A stretch of 64,000 nt of DNA from Isochrysis galbana. Taxonomy: Eukaryota > Haptophyta > Isochrysidales > Isochrysidaceae. Made by a program: the position numbers and the translations under genes. The stretch spans positions 656,128 through 720,127 of the forward strand of contig CM030938.1 in the NCBI GenBank assembly GCA_018136815.1, read 5' to 3'. Of this stretch, positions 1 through 10,435 are shown in pieces. Position 1 is the stretch's first letter. Each line of letters starts with the position of its first letter. The notes under the pieces are model-generated. The model worked only from the letters and a program-made list of their open reading frames with translations, did not search any database and was not told the DNA's origin.

Positions 1-370
1 GAGTATTTTTCGAAAATTTTGCCGGAGGACCCCGGATTTTTTTTGCTGATCTCTCATACCAGAACCTATAGGGAGCTTATTTAGGTCCTCGTTTGCCCAT
101 TACCGATGGTGCCCTTCGCACCCCCCTAGTGAGTGACCGGGCTAAAAAAGGTCGATCGCGGATGCGACAGCATGTTCCTATGTGGGTGGAGGACTCGTTG
201 GATTGCGCGCATAGGTGGCATATAGCATATAGGGTCTCGGTCCGGGAAACGGTTGTAGGTGCCTATTCGGCGATGTGATACACTATATAACTTACTAGTA
301 CTAGTAATTAGTAGGTCCCTATTTGACCGCCCTAAGAGCAGCAAAAAGTGGTGGCAAAAGTGAGCAAAAC
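1..370. other. Intergenic, with an end of the TAGGGCGG repeat family
   Basis: No gene is seen. Positions 319-334 read CTATTTGACCGCCCTA, the right-hand terminus of the inverted-repeat family that is complete at 7986-9119. The rest of this copy would lie toward or beyond the window start and is not recognisable here. Confidence 0.5.
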
Positions 371-900
371 ATGCAGCACCCAGCCTTCCCGCGTGGTCCC
401 TCACTGTTCGAGAGCAAAGAGCAGAAGGGTAAAAAGACATGCAGCACCCAGCCTTCCCGCGTGGTCCCTCACTGTTCGAGAGCAAAGAGCAGAAGGGTAA
501 AAAAGACATGCAGCACCCAGCCTTCCCGCGTGGTCCCTCACTGTTCGAGAGCAAAGAGCAGAAGGGTAAAAAAGACATGCAGCACCCAGCCTTCCCGCGT
601 GGTCCCTCACTGTTCGAGAGCAAAGAGCAGAAGGGTAAAAAAGACATGCAGCACCCAGCCTTCCCGCGTGGTCCCTCACTGTTCGAGAGCAAAGAGCAGA
701 AGGGTAAAAAAGACATGCAGCACCCAGCCTTCCCGCGTGGTCCCTCACTGTTCGAGAGCAAAGAGCAAAAGGGTAAAAAAACATGCAGCACCCAGCCTTC
801 CCGCGTGGTCCCTCACTGTTCGAGAGCAAAGAGCAAAAGGGTAAAAAAACATGCAGCACCTAGCCTTCCCGCGTGGTCCCCCACCGCAGTACTACCTGGG
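371..900. repeat. 69-bp minisatellite, eight copies
   Basis: Copies begin with ATGCAGCACCCAGCC at 371, 439, 508, 577, 646, 715, 783 and 851, so the unit is 69 bp with 68-bp variants. The last copy decays after about 35 bp. Copies differ mainly in the A-run and one G/A change. Because 69 is divisible by three, the array is open in several frames on both strands, which creates false repeat-protein ORFs. Unit length and uniform spacing exclude a CRISPR array: there are no variable spacers. Confidence 0.95.
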
Positions 901-950
901 CTCGACCCTGCTTAACTGCGCTGTTCGGATGGGAAGCGGTGACCCAGGGT

Positions 951-1148
951 GAAATGGCCGCATGTGCCAAAGCAATGTGGCTCATAGATAAGTATAGCTT
1001 AGCGCCTTGGAGCCAACTCTGACCGCATGTGATTCGATACTGTGGTTTATAGATATATATAGCTTAGCGCCCTGAAGCCAACTCTGGCCGCATGTGATTC
1101 GATACTGTGGTTTAAAGATATGTAAAGCTTAGCGCCCTGGAGCCAACG
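951..1148. repeat. 65-bp tandem repeat, about three copies
   Basis: The landmark TAGCTTAGCGCC recurs at 995, 1060 and 1125, giving a 65-bp period. Each unit also carries GCCAACTCTG and CGCATGTG. The first copy is the most diverged. No coding potential is seen. Confidence 0.85.
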
Positions 1149-1149
1149 C

Positions 1150-2495
1150 CCCCCGATAGGAAATTTTCTCCCGATCGCCAACAGCTCCCCCGATAGCTAT
1201 CGGGGGACCGCGAAAAATCGGGCTACCGCGAAAATCCCCCTATAGCTATCAGGGGAATTTCCATGCCGCGGGGAGCTATCGCGTATCGCGTTTTAAGGCG
1301 GGCCCCCGTTTGCTATTGCTATTGCTATTGCTATCGCTAAGAAAACATCTGAAGATCATAAGATATAAGATCATCTGAGCGTTAGTACCACTACTGCCAC
1401 TAGCCCAGTACTATCACGACACCCCTCAGCCTCAGCGCACCTGCCCGTACACCTTGACGTGTGTTGACACCACAGACACATACGCATATGAACCCCTCCG
1501 AATCTCCCCCCTCGCAGGCCCCCGGCTCCCATTATACTACATTATAACTCTCTCCACAAATTAAAATCACAAATTGCAATTAGAATGGGTGAAAACCGAG
1601 AGAGGCGAACCGACCTAAGTCAAGCGACTCACCAGGAAAAAGCACCGGGGGGGGGGGAGGGAACCTCTCGCCTCTCGTCCGTGAAGCTGAACGGCCCTTA
1701 CAGCTCTGCTCGCCGAGATGTCAGGGCAAGGCTGTGTTGTATTCCTGCCCACCTGAAGGCTGTCTCGCTGTCCCAGATGGGACAATAGGCTTCTAATAGG
1801 TGCTATTAAGAGGTCAAGAGGCCTACCAGACCTGTTACTGTTACTTGTTAATAGGTAATAGGTAAAAAAACTTTTAATATTCTCGCCTCGCGCGTGGCTA
1901 TAGGTACCGCTATCGTAGCCACGCCCAGATCATCTTAGATCCAATCCTCTCCCTAGTAACCAAGCTCAGAAGTGAAAAGCCAATCATATTCATATTATAA
2001 ATCATATTGATAAATCTACTACTATAATATTAGTAAAATGTGTTTTATTTTGACCTGTTACGGACCTATTGCGACCTGTTAACATGTCCTCTTATTAGGA
2101 AGAGGCCCCCGAAACCTGTTGACCTTGTACCTGTTGTCCCATCTGGGCTCGCTGTGGCGATACAAGGGCGGCTGTTGGCACGCGCGCGCGCACTGCTATT
2201 AGATGGTGGCTCCGCCGCCCTACTCGCATGAGTATCCTGAATAGTGACTTTTCACTACCCAGACCCAGTGGGTAGGATAGACGCCCCTACCCGCATGGAG
2301 GTGGGCAATGGAAATGGGTAGCTGGGTATCTAGCAAGCTACCCAACTATCCGGTTACTAGCCTTACCACCCAAGAGCTATCCCCCGATAGCTATCGGGGA
2401 TCGGGGGGGCTGTTGGCGATCGGGAGAAAATTTCCCCCCGATACCCGATAGCCATCGCCCCCCCCCCCCCCCCCCCCCGATAGCTATCGGGAGGC
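1150..2495. repeat. Stretch bounded by palindromic inverted repeats
   Basis: The left arm (1150-1206) contains GGAAATTTTCTCCCGATCGC and the 20-bp palindrome CCCCCGATAGCTATCGGGGG (1187-1206). The right arm (about 2372-2440) carries the same blocks in inverted order: the CGATAGCTATCG palindrome, then GGCGATCGGGAGAAAATTTCC. The inside has no gene. It holds a copy of the hairpin-tailed retroposon near 1852-1927 and short local repeats. A run of about 20 C follows at 2459-2478. It could be a foldback element, but no target duplication was identified. Confidence 0.5.
1852..1927 (-). mobile_element. Hairpin-tailed short retroposon, 3' fragment
   Basis: Read on the minus strand this is GGGCGTGGCTACGATAGCGG, then TAGCCACGCGCGAGGCGAGAA, then a run ending in seven T. 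It matches the tails at 45495-45605 and 57642-57951. CGTGGCTA and TAGCCACG form an 8-bp stem just before the T-run. Confidence 0.6.
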
Positions 2496-3143
2496 GTTAG
2501 GTCCTGGGGGGAATTGCTAGTGGCTCGATCGGGCATCGGGACGTCTTCTCGCTCGAGGCACCGCGGGAGATCCCCGCCGGGCCGGTGCTAGCGATGTGCG
2601 CACTAGCGCGGGCACGGCGGCGCGCGGGGGTGGGGGTGGGGGGAAGGCGAATGTGGTGCGGCGGCGCGGTGTCATGTACTCGTGCACAATCCACGTGGGA
2701 CGGTGGCGGTCGAAAACAGATGGGAAATGGAGTTGCAGCCGCCCGGAGGGGATCGCAGCAGGCTGCCTTGGCCCCCGGCCATGTGCCAGACCGATTAGCG
2801 CTAGCAATCGCCTCTCCCTCCTCAGCAGCACACATACCGCACGCATCAATTGGGTGGGGGGGTTCAGCAGCTAAGACATTCGACTCGTTGATCCTTGGGA
2901 CTCGTGGGGAAAACAACGGCGGCTAGCCTGGGGCGGAGGGGGGGGGGGAGGAGGTCTGCGAGGCCTCCCGGAGTCCATTCATGGGGACCCCCTCCACCGT
3001 GAGAGCGCAGTCCCGGAGAGTGTCGGACTGCCCTGCAGCGCGTGCGAGACATCTCTCTTCCTCAATTCCATCGATAAGAAACGGCAAACTAGTCTCTCCA
3101 GGTGGTAGGGGCGGCGATGGGCAAAGACCCTACGGACATGCGG
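2496..3143. other. Intergenic, downstream of the glycosyltransferase
   Basis: GC-rich sequence with several overlapping open frames on both strands. None carries a recognisable motif. It probably includes the 3' untranslated region of the minus-strand gene that ends at 3144. Confidence 0.4.
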
Positions 3144-4672
3144 TCAGAGGCTCCCTTTCCGGGTGGCCAGGATGATGGCGTCGATGCATTCGAGGCTGGC
3201 CTGATCGCCGCCCCGCCCGATACTACGTGTTGCGTGCGATGGTAGGCGTGACGAGGAGGCGGGTGCCCGGTGCGCGTCTTCCGACGCCGGCGCGTCACTC
3301 GGCTGTATCAGCGCCTCGAGGCCCGCGTGGCGAATCATCGTCGTCAGCGCCTGCTCCTTGCCGATACGTCTTAGCCCTTTCGGATCGGCGTCTGACAGCA
3401 CAATCGGCCGGCCAGCCGCGTGGAAGATAAAGTGACAGGCCGCGCCGGCTGCCATGCACGCCTCGCATTCGAGGTCCACGCGAGGATCCCGGTTGGCGCA
3501 CGCGTCGCGGCAGCGCCTGCCCCCCACGGGCGCCCTCTCGGGCCGCAAGGCGGCCGCGCCATCTGGTTTCTCCACTCTGTCAACGCCTTGACCGCCTCGG
3601 CCGCCGGCCGCCGCCTCGGCGCGGTACTGCGATCGATGGGCCCGTCTACGTGCGGGAAAAGTCACCTCTCCGAGCTCAAGGCAGGTGATCCCGCCCGGTT
3701 CTGGGCGATCCAGCGAGAGCCCTTGCCACGGCAGCCAGTCGATGTCCGCACCGCGAGTCGTGCGAGCTGCTTCGGTGTCTTGGAGCCAGCCCCCTCCAAC
3801 CGCATCTACGGGCGCTCCCGCACCGAGCGCATCGCTCAAACCTTCGAATAGGGGCGCGCCGCGAGCCCTACCCGCCCCTCGAGTGCCCGTGCACCTTCCG
3901 ATCCTAGCGCGCACATCCCCACGGTTGGTGTTGAACGCCGCGCGCGGTAGCACGGCAACGTGATCGAACAGCTTCAGCGAGGGCCCGCCACAAAATGAAT
4001 GGAAGGCTGGAAGGCGCCTCATGCGCTGCCGTCGGAGCTCGAGCTCCCTGATCAGGGCCGTCTGCTCGTGGAATGGCCTCCACCACAACGGCATAGAGGC
4101 TGGGGATGACCACACGTCCCGCCAGAGCTCCAACGACCACCGTGAGACGGCCGCGATCCAGACGCCAGCGTTGATCAAGCACGCCCTCGACACATCCTCG
4201 CCGATGACGAGCTCGAAACCTGAGGGACCGCAGCAAGGGGGCGGCCGTCTGAGGAGCCGCCCATCTGCACACGGCCGCGGCTGTGGACGACCTCACCATC
4301 CGGGAGCGAATCGAGGATCTCCTCCACTCTGCGGTCCTGGCGGAGGACAACGGCGTCTGCATCGATCCACATGAGGTGTGTGGTGCGTGGGCACAGCCCG
4401 TGGGGCGAGCCACCGTCGAGCAGCCCTTCCATCAGCTCGAGAACCAGTTGCACCTTGTCCCAAGTGGGGTGGCGAGCGGCGAGGTCAGCGCCGCCGCTGC
4501 GAGCCTCCCTCACCTGGCAGACCCAGCCGTATCGATGGCGGCAGGCGTACGCGCGGTTGACCCGCGCACAGAGCTCACCCAACGTATAGTCGCTCGTGTA
4601 CGCCGTGAAGAGAGCCACGCGGTGCTGCCGACGGGAGGAGCTGCCCCCGTCGGAACGAGCGACAGCCGCCAT
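3144..4672 (-). CDS. GT34-like glycosyltransferase (galactosyl/mannosyltransferase type)
   Basis: Two exons are inferred: 4672-4297 and 4219-3144, with a 77-nt GTGAGG...CCTCAG intron (4220-4296). Splicing restores a continuous frame reading DSLPDG-FELVIGEDV-LINAGVW across the join. The product is about 483 residues. The sequence shows an N-terminal VALFTAYTSDYTLGE strand, a DxD-type metal/nucleotide-sugar site (WIDADAVVL, near residue 105), then LINAGVW, HEQTAL and VLPRAAFNTN blocks. This order is known for the GMA12/MNN10 family (GT34), which transfers galactose or mannose from a nucleotide sugar to glycans in the Golgi. No signal anchor is visible, so the true start may lie upstream or the enzyme may be recruited otherwise. 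The stretch from residue about 245 to 390 is low in recognisable motifs and could hide another intron. The start is the first ATG upstream of the conserved core. Confidence 0.65.
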
Positions 4673-4723
4673 GGGCCCGCGAAGTGAGAGTTCGTGCGAG
4701 TTGTTGCGGGGAAGTTTGGCCTA

Positions 4724-4882
4724 AGGTTGGGGGAAGGTTTAAATATACTCTAGCCCTAGTACTCGTAGGAACCAACGGGCACGGCGTCACGGCGTGAGGA
4801 GAAGCCTGACCAAAGGATGAGGGAAGGTTTAACTATACTGTAGCCCTAGTACTGTTAGGAACCAACGGCGACGGCGTGAGAG
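4724..4882. repeat. Two-copy direct repeat in the glycosyltransferase upstream region
   Basis: GGGAAGGTTTAAATATACTC and its partner GGGAAGGTTTAACTATACTG both continue into TAGCCCTAGTACT...TAGGAACCAACGG. The copies lie about 95 bp apart, 60-200 bp upstream of the minus-strand start codon. The T/A-rich TTTAAATATA is a possible core-promoter element. A short (GA)n run follows at about 4919-4939. Confidence 0.6.
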
Positions 4883-5094
4883 CGACTGAGGGGGAGCGAC
4901 CCGGGAGGGGGGGCGAGAGGAGAGAGAGAGAGAGAGAGGCTGGCTCTCAAAGAGGTCGGGATTCACAGCTGTACGAGTACTTTAGTAAGAGGATTCATGG
5001 ATTGATAGAACTATAACTGGGGCGAGAGCGTGAGGAGACGTTAGAACTTATAGCGTCGTAGGACATCTTGGTAGCTAGCATTCCTAGCCACATA

Positions 5095-5335
5095 CACCGG
5101 CGGACGGGCCGGTTGTATTCAGGCCTTTTGGCATGAATATTTCGTCATAAGCACGAGCCTTCATCGTTATATACCGTCTTCTATGTTCGTCGTGGTCACG
5201 CCAGTCGCCAGTCGTGCAGATTCGGCTTCTCCCAGCCCTAGGCTCAAGTCCTGGTTTGCCGTTCGCCGTTCGTCTCGTTCGAAGATTTGAGTTTCATTCT
5301 TACTGTCACGCGTTTAAGGTAAGAAATGGAGCTGG
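5095..5335 (+). mobile_element. SINE-like repeat, copy 1
   Basis: It shares most of its length with 25090-24836 (minus) and 25614-25826 (plus). Conserved landmarks are CTTTTGGCATGAAT, CGTCTTCTATGTTCGTCGTG, GGCTCAAGTCCTGG and CGTTTAAGGTAAGAA. GGCTCAAGTCC resembles an RNA polymerase III B box (GGTTCRANTCC), which suggests a tRNA-derived head. No clear A box was fixed. Confidence 0.55.
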
Positions 5336-5780
5336 CAAAAATGGGCGCCTCGCGTTCAGAGTTCCTTCCCCCCCTCCCCCCCCTCCGCGCCCTCGCGCCC
5401 TCCGCAATTTCCTCGCCCTCCCGCCCTCCTCCCACTCCGCCAGATGCTTCCTCCCCCCCTTCGCCGATTTCCTTCCTCCCCCCCTCCGCAGAACCCCCCC
5501 CCGCGCGCGCGCGGACAGTCTCTTCCCCTCCACAGAACCTCCCCCCCCTCCGCGCGCCGAGACGCGGTGTTCCTTCCCCCTCCGCCTCCGCCTCCGCGCT
5601 CCGTAACCGCCGTGTTTTCCCCGCTCCGCGCGCGGAGGCGGAGGTCCTCCAGCGGTGTCCCCCAGCGGGTTCCCTCAGCGAAGTCCCTCAGCGCTCTGCA
5701 ACGCCCCTCTCGCCGCGTTCCATACTTGTCTTCGCCCTCAGACGGCGAGTAGTGAATAAATAGAGTAGTGAAAGTGAATA
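5336..5780 (+). repeat. Pyrimidine-rich repeat body following the SINE-like head
   Basis: C/T-rich sequence with CCTCCGCGCGCCGAGACG and CCCTCAGCG-type short repeats. The reverse complement occurs at 57100-57270 and a related purine-rich block at 24600-24835, where it again adjoins the SINE-like head. All long open frames here come from base composition. Confidence 0.5.
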
Positions 5781-5920
5781 AATAGTCCCGGGCAAACACC
5801 AAACATCAAACACAACTCGCCACCCACCCCGGCACAACGCCCCTCGCCCTCCTCCGAAGAGATCCAAGCCTACAACCTACCTGTGGTGGGTTGTGTGGAC
5901 CACCGACAACACCCCTCCCC

Positions 5921-7213
5921 TCACGCCGCTGACACCGCCGTGAACACCTTGAGCCCGGTCAAGTTGAAGTAGGCGTCGCGCGCGACAACGGCATCTGAGT
6001 CACGCGAGAGGATGAATCCGTCGCAGGCTCCGCGCGGCGTCGAGGCGCCGTACCCTCCCCAGCGCGATGCGCAGCTCTCGGCCAGCAGCTGCTGCGCCGC
6101 GTCGTAGAGGAAGCCTCGCCCCGCCCACCCGTCGTCAAACGCTCGCGCCCAGTCACCGCCCGCCCAATCGCCGCAGAAGGCGATGTTGATGACGAGGTTG
6201 AGCGGGCGGAGGTTGCGCTTGCCCGGGCAACCGTCGCCGGCGAGCGGATAGAACGACCACATCTTGGAGGCGTCCCACGTCGCTGGCTTGGGCGCGCCGT
6301 CAGCCAGGTCGCGCGGCACGTTCGCGGCGACAAAGTTCCAAACCTTCATCGCGTCGGGGGTCCACTCAAAGACAAACGTGCCCGGCGCGCTGTTGAGCTG
6401 CTGTGGGGTCGGCCATGTGTCGCGCCTATTGGGCGCGCACCCGTACTTGGGCCCGTCGAGGAAGGACAGCAACGATCCCTTGCCACGAAAGTAGTCGGTC
6501 GCGCAGTCATAATGCATCCCGTTCTTGTCAAGGAAAGGGCCACAACCGCGGACCGCTACCGGGTCGAGCTTGCACTGGGCGTGCGCGCCCAAGTGGAGCG
6601 AGGTCTTGGAGAAGAACTCGTTGGAGAACTCGAGAAGGTCGATCTCGCCATTCTCGGGCCATGGGCCGCAGCGGTCCGCGTCGCGCGCGTGCGCGACCTC
6701 CGCACCGTCGCAATACAGCCAGAGCGCGGGCCACACGCCGCACCCGTGGGGCACGTGCGAGTAGGAAACCGCAATCAGCATATGCTGCCACGCGCGCCGC
6801 GAGTGGATGCGCACGCTCTGCCGCCGCGGATGCTCGGGGAACTCGGGCCGCGACTCGCGCGGCCCGGCGCGCAGCACGGCCCATCCTTCCCCTTGCTCAA
6901 TGAGGCCCCCGCCGAGCGCGTCGGCGCGGCTAAGGTACTGCGTGGGCCCACCCGTCGGGTCAGGCGCGGTGAAGAAGAGCCACTGCCTCTCGTCAAAGAA
7001 GCCGTCGCCACCGAAGAAATCGTGTGCCAGCGCGTACGACGCAGCGCTGCCGGGGCAATGCGGCGGCGGTGCGGTGCGGGCTGGCGGCAGCGCGAGTGTT
7101 CCGGCGAGCCAGCACCAGCCGCCAAACACGAGGCAGCACGAAGCAGCGAGCCAGACGAGCGGGCGGTCGGGCCCCGCAGTTGCCGGCGGACTGAGCAGCC
7201 GGTGCGTCTCCAT
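5921..7213 (-). CDS. GH16-family glycoside hydrolase with N-terminal membrane anchor
   Basis: A single exon encodes about 430 residues. The start is the ATG at 7213; the longer open frame to 7285 begins only with GTG. Residues 19-42 (PLVWLAASCCLVFGGWCWLA) form one hydrophobic helix after a short basic tail, so a type II membrane or cleaved secreted protein is expected. The catalytic signature ExDxxE is present as NGEIDLLEF near residue 190, inside the GVWPALWLYCD...WPENGEIDLLE arrangement of GH16 laminarinase and mixed-linkage glucanase-like enzymes. The C-terminal part has the WTPDAMKVW block that normally follows. Family knowledge predicts retaining hydrolysis or transglycosylation of beta-1,3(4)-glucan; storage or wall glucan is the likely substrate, which is inference. 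The neighbouring GT34-like gene is on the same strand 1.2 kb away, but no co-regulation is shown. Confidence 0.85.
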   Translation of the reverse strand: METHRLLSPPATAGPDRPLVWLAASCCLVFGGWCWLAGTLALPPARTAPPPHCPGSAASYALAHDFFGGDGFFDERQWLFFTAPDPTGGPTQYLSRADALGGGLIEQGEGWAVLRAGPRESRPEFPEHPRRQSVRIHSRRAWQHMLIAVSYSHVPHGCGVWPALWLYCDGAEVAHARDADRCGPWPENGEIDLLEFSNEFFSKTSLHLGAHAQCKLDPVAVRGCGPFLDKNGMHYDCATDYFRGKGSLLSFLDGPKYGCAPNRRDTWPTPQQLNSAPGTFVFEWTPDAMKVWNFVAANVPRDLADGAPKPATWDASKMWSFYPLAGDGCPGKRNLRPLNLVINIAFCGDWAGGDWARAFDDGWAGRGFLYDAAQQLLAESCASRWGGYGASTPRGACDGFILSRDSDAVVARDAYFNLTGLKVFTAVSAA

Positions 7214-7300
7214 GGCACGAGGCCGGGGAAAGCGGGCTGGGCGGCCGGCCGACGCGAGGGGTCCCCCGACGCCACGGCACCGCACGGGACGGGAAGGTGA

Positions 7301-7985
7301 ATCCCCACGAGAAGAAGAGTGAGCGAGGCAGCGGGTGGAGCCCTTTCAAGGTGAAAGAAGGCGAAACAAACCCTCCAGTAGTGCGATGTGCTGTGAGAAA
7401 AGAAGCAAGATGTTCCGCGGGGCTGAGAAAGGGTTGGAGTAGGGGTTTGTGGGGGTTGAGGATTGCCGGGGAGGCCACCAGGCGGACGGACGGTGGGAAC
7501 CTCCTGCGCGCGCGCGCGGCCCTGGCGGCGGGGGGAAGGGGAGGGGGGGGAGGAGATTTTCATTTCTCGGTACTTTTAACTTCTACACCTCGAATCAAGC
7601 ATCTGATTCTGATTTTCTTCTCCTCTTTGGTTGAACGCCCCCCTTCCCCCCCTTCCCCCTCCCTCCAGAATCCTGCAAACAAGCACACTCGGTACAATGG
7701 GTAGACCCGGGTTGGGGTTTTGTTTTTCGATTTGAGTATGAAAAACGTGCATCGGGGCTGTCACACCCGGCCCCCTTTTTTGGGGGGGGGGGGGGGCGGT
7801 TTCGCGCGGGGGGTGGACAGGGTACCTGTCGGGCTGTCGGGGCGAAGAAATGAGGGCGCCGTGAGGGAGAGGGCGTGAAGAGGGGGGAAAGCGCAGAAAA
7901 GTACGGAAACAGCGAAACAGCGTGGGGAAAGAAGAGAATGCCTTTTCTTCGCAATCGCAGTGTGTCGCGTGTCGCATCCAGAGTA
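7301..7985. other. Intergenic, GH16 upstream side
   Basis: No gene is seen. It holds the probable 5' region of the GH16 gene, a G/C-homopolymer block (about 7774-7798) and low-complexity purine stretches. Open frames on both strands lack recognisable motifs. Confidence 0.4.
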
Positions 7986-9126
7986 TAGGGCGGTCAAACA
8001 GTGTTTTTTTATAAGGGGTGGAAAAATGACCGTCGCAGAATTGAGGAAATTTGAGGATTTTTCACGGTAGAAAGTTCCCAATACACCCAACTAGCATATA
8101 TCCGAGGTCCATTAGGACCCGGACCCCCCCTTGGGCCCCCACAACAAAACGTAATCAAAAAAAGACAGAAGACGCTAAAATCGCAAAAGCTTGAAAAGCT
8201 CAACTTCAAGTCGAGACCGGGCGCGCTGCGTGCCCGTTTTCGACGATCCATCCGGATTGGGGACCCCACCACATACCAAATACGCAGGTCCCACCCGGAT
8301 GGTCACGCCAATCTGACAGGCCGCGCCCCGAAACCTCGTCGAAATCAGCCATCTGCCGACGTTGAGCCGTCGCCGAGGGAGGCCAGGAGAGCCCAACTTC
8401 GAACCGATGGCGGGCGCGCTGCGTGCGCGTTTTCGACGATCCATCCAGATGGCGGGCCCCGCCAGATACCAAATACACAGGAGCCACCCTTACAGCCACG
8501 CCAATCGTGCAGGCCGCGCGCCGCGCGCCGAAACCTCGTCGGAATCAGCCATCCGCGGAGCCCATTCGACGTCGGACGTCTCCGAGTGAGGCCCGGAGAG
8601 CCCAACTTCGAATTGATGCCGGGCGCGCCGCGTGCCCGTTTTCGACGATCCATCCAGATGGCGGGCCCCGCCAGATACCAAATACACAGGAGCCACCCTC
8701 ACAGCCACGCCAATCGTGCAGGGGTCGGGGTGGGGCCTCTGGTAGCCAGGGTAGCCGCGTGCGCGCGCTGTGATGTGCTGGGTGGGCTGCGCAGGCAATG
8801 ATGCCAGAGGGTCAGGGGGTGGTCGGACTGTCGGCAGCCCGACACGGCGCTGCATCGGGCGGGAATCAAATGCCGAATGTAGCTTAGATATAAAGGAACC
8901 GATCCCCCCGCGGGCGCGACCGCCCATTCTTTACGGGTAGAGCGTGAGCGCGCGTGACGGAGGGGGAGAGAGGGGGGGCGAATCGCACCATTTCTTGGCG
9001 AAGATTTTCGTAGCGTCAGGTAGCCCCCCCGGGAGGTTTTATATTGGGCATCGCGCCACGGTCAAAAACTGCAGCCCAGCCCTTACTAATAGTTAAAAAG
9101 CCCCTGTTTGACCGCCCTACAGAGTA
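7979..9126. mobile_element. Complete inverted-repeat DNA element with 7-bp target duplication
   Basis: The element spans 7986-9119 (1134 bp). It begins TAGGGCGGTCAAACAG and ends CTGTTTGACCGCCCTA. The inverted repeat continues imperfectly for about 60 bp, with TTTTT and GACCGT blocks in both arms. CAGAGTA flanks it directly on both sides (7979-7985 and 9120-9126). The interior has about 2.6 imperfect tandem units of about 200 bp (8206-8720), then a G-rich right half. No transposase is visible, so the copy is non-autonomous. TAGGG termini are known for hAT elements, which make 8-bp duplications; 7 bp is closer to P-type elements. The superfamily is left open. Confidence 0.85.
8206..8720. repeat. 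Tandem ~200-bp units inside the inverted-repeat element
   Basis: CGTTTTCGACGATCCATCC, TACCAAATACRCAGG and AATCAGCCATC recur at about 8235, 8428 and 8637. The third unit is cut by the G-rich right half of the element. A reverse-orientation set is at 15385-15650 in the second, split copy. Confidence 0.8.
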
Positions 9127-9426
9127 TTTTATATACTCTATGCGGATGCGGTGTCTCCACCATGTATAGTGTGTGAGAAAATTGAGTGAGTTTTGTTTTT
9201 GCCAATGAGTTGTCTCCAAGCTCCGCCACATCGCACGCCGAATTTGTTCGTTTGTCCTTACTTGTTTCAGTGATTTGTTTGTGCGATGTTGCGTTAGTTT
9301 TCGGAGTTTTCTTGTTGGTGAGTGAGTGATGTGGGGTGGTGACTTGTGGGCCCCTCGTCGCGATGTAGCGCGCTCCCTCCCCCTCTCTCAAGACTTCTCT
9401 TCACTCTGTGTCCCTAGCTTGCCCCA

Positions 9427-9769
9427 TTGAGACTTGCCACGATCAAGCGCGAGCTTGATTCGATACAGTGCACGCGCACGCAGTCTTTGTCATTTGTCAG
9501 CGCAGCGTTGCCCTTCACGAAGCGGCCATGGGTGGCCTTCCTCCTCACCATGTGTGTGGGCGCGTACAACAGCAGCTCGGCGGAGATCGCCCAGCCGTTT
9601 CACCCACCCCACCCCCCACCCCCCAGCCCCAGCGCTCCTTCCTGTCCTCCGCCGGTAATTTTTTTTTAAAAAAATCAGCCCCCCCGAGTACCAAATATGA
9701 ATAAGTATGAGTGTGAAGAGGAGGCGAGGGTTGTGAGGTCTGTTGATTTGGCAAGAAGCAGCAGTTGGA

Positions 9770-9814
<45 letters not shown>

Positions 9815-9838
9815 AGAAGAGAGAAGAGAGAAGAGAGA

Positions 9839-9891
<53 letters not shown>

Positions 9892-9912
9892 AGACACCTC
9901 CAGGTGAAGGCC
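9427..9912 (+). promoter_or_regulatory. Upstream region of the PDZ gene with a (GA)n tract
   Basis: Almost uninterrupted GA and GAA repeats run from about 9771 to 9890, ending 20 bp before the ATG at 9913. The tract is probably transcribed 5' leader or promoter-proximal DNA. An upstream in-frame ATG at 9697 would translate it as REREREKREE, which is rejected as coding. Confidence 0.5.
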
Positions 9913-10386
9913 ATGCCAGCGGAAGCAGCGGTCTCGATCGACGTCTACCCGCGTGTGGTCAAGCTCTACCATGGCAAGAAGTTCAAGCTTGGCCTCGACT
10001 TTGAAGATGTGCCGGGTGTCGGAGTCGTCGTCTCCAAAGTCCACCCAGGATACCCTGCGTACGCGAGCGGATTAATCTCTCCGGGCGACAAAGTGGCGGC
10101 TGTCAATGGGACCACTCCGCGTGATGTGGCACACACACTCGACATTTGCTTATGCCGGGGTGGGCGTGGCACGGACGAGTACGTCCTTTTTGATCTTTCA
10201 GAGAACCAACACGAGGCACTGAAGGCACGAATGCTCGAACTGCAGGAGAAGGTGGAGGAGAAACCAGAGCCCAGCCCTGGGATCGTTCAGAAGGTGGTGC
10301 GGACGCTGAGCTTCAAGAGTCGTCGCAGGTCGAGCTCCTCACAGGCCTCAAGGTCATCACAGCAAAGCAAGTTTTGGGCTGATTGA
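9913..10386 (+). CDS. Small PDZ-domain protein
   Basis: The product has 157 residues from the ATG at 9913. Residues about 10-95 form a PDZ-like fold: LGLDFEDVPGVGVVVSKV supplies the carboxylate-loop and first strands, and GLISPGDKVAAVNG is the typical glycine-aspartate turn. A short charged helix follows (residues 100-118), then a basic Ser/Arg-rich tail (SRRRSSSSQASRSSQQS). PDZ domains bind C-terminal peptides of partner proteins; no partner can be named. The C-terminal tail could be phosphorylated (inference). The GA tract directly in front makes a longer open frame that should not be annotated. Confidence 0.75.
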   Translation: MPAEAAVSIDVYPRVVKLYHGKKFKLGLDFEDVPGVGVVVSKVHPGYPAYASGLISPGDKVAAVNGTTPRDVAHTLDICLCRGGRGTDEYVLFDLSENQHEALKARMLELQEKVEEKPEPSPGIVQKVVRTLSFKSRRRSSSSQASRSSQQSKFWAD

Positions 10387-10435
10387 CCTGCGCCAACCGG
10401 ATACAGGGCCGTGGATTTTTTGAGATGTGAGGATG

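Noticed and set aside
371..900. CRISPR array
   Set aside because: Units are contiguous identical copies without unique spacers, and the DNA is eukaryotic.
126..915. Long repeat-protein ORFs on both strands over the 69-bp array
   Set aside because: They arise because a 69-bp unit keeps frame; no start context, domain or other coding sign supports them.
9697..9912. N-terminal extension of the PDZ protein
   Set aside because: It would translate the (GA)n tract as Arg/Glu repeats; the ATG at 9913 directly precedes the folded part.
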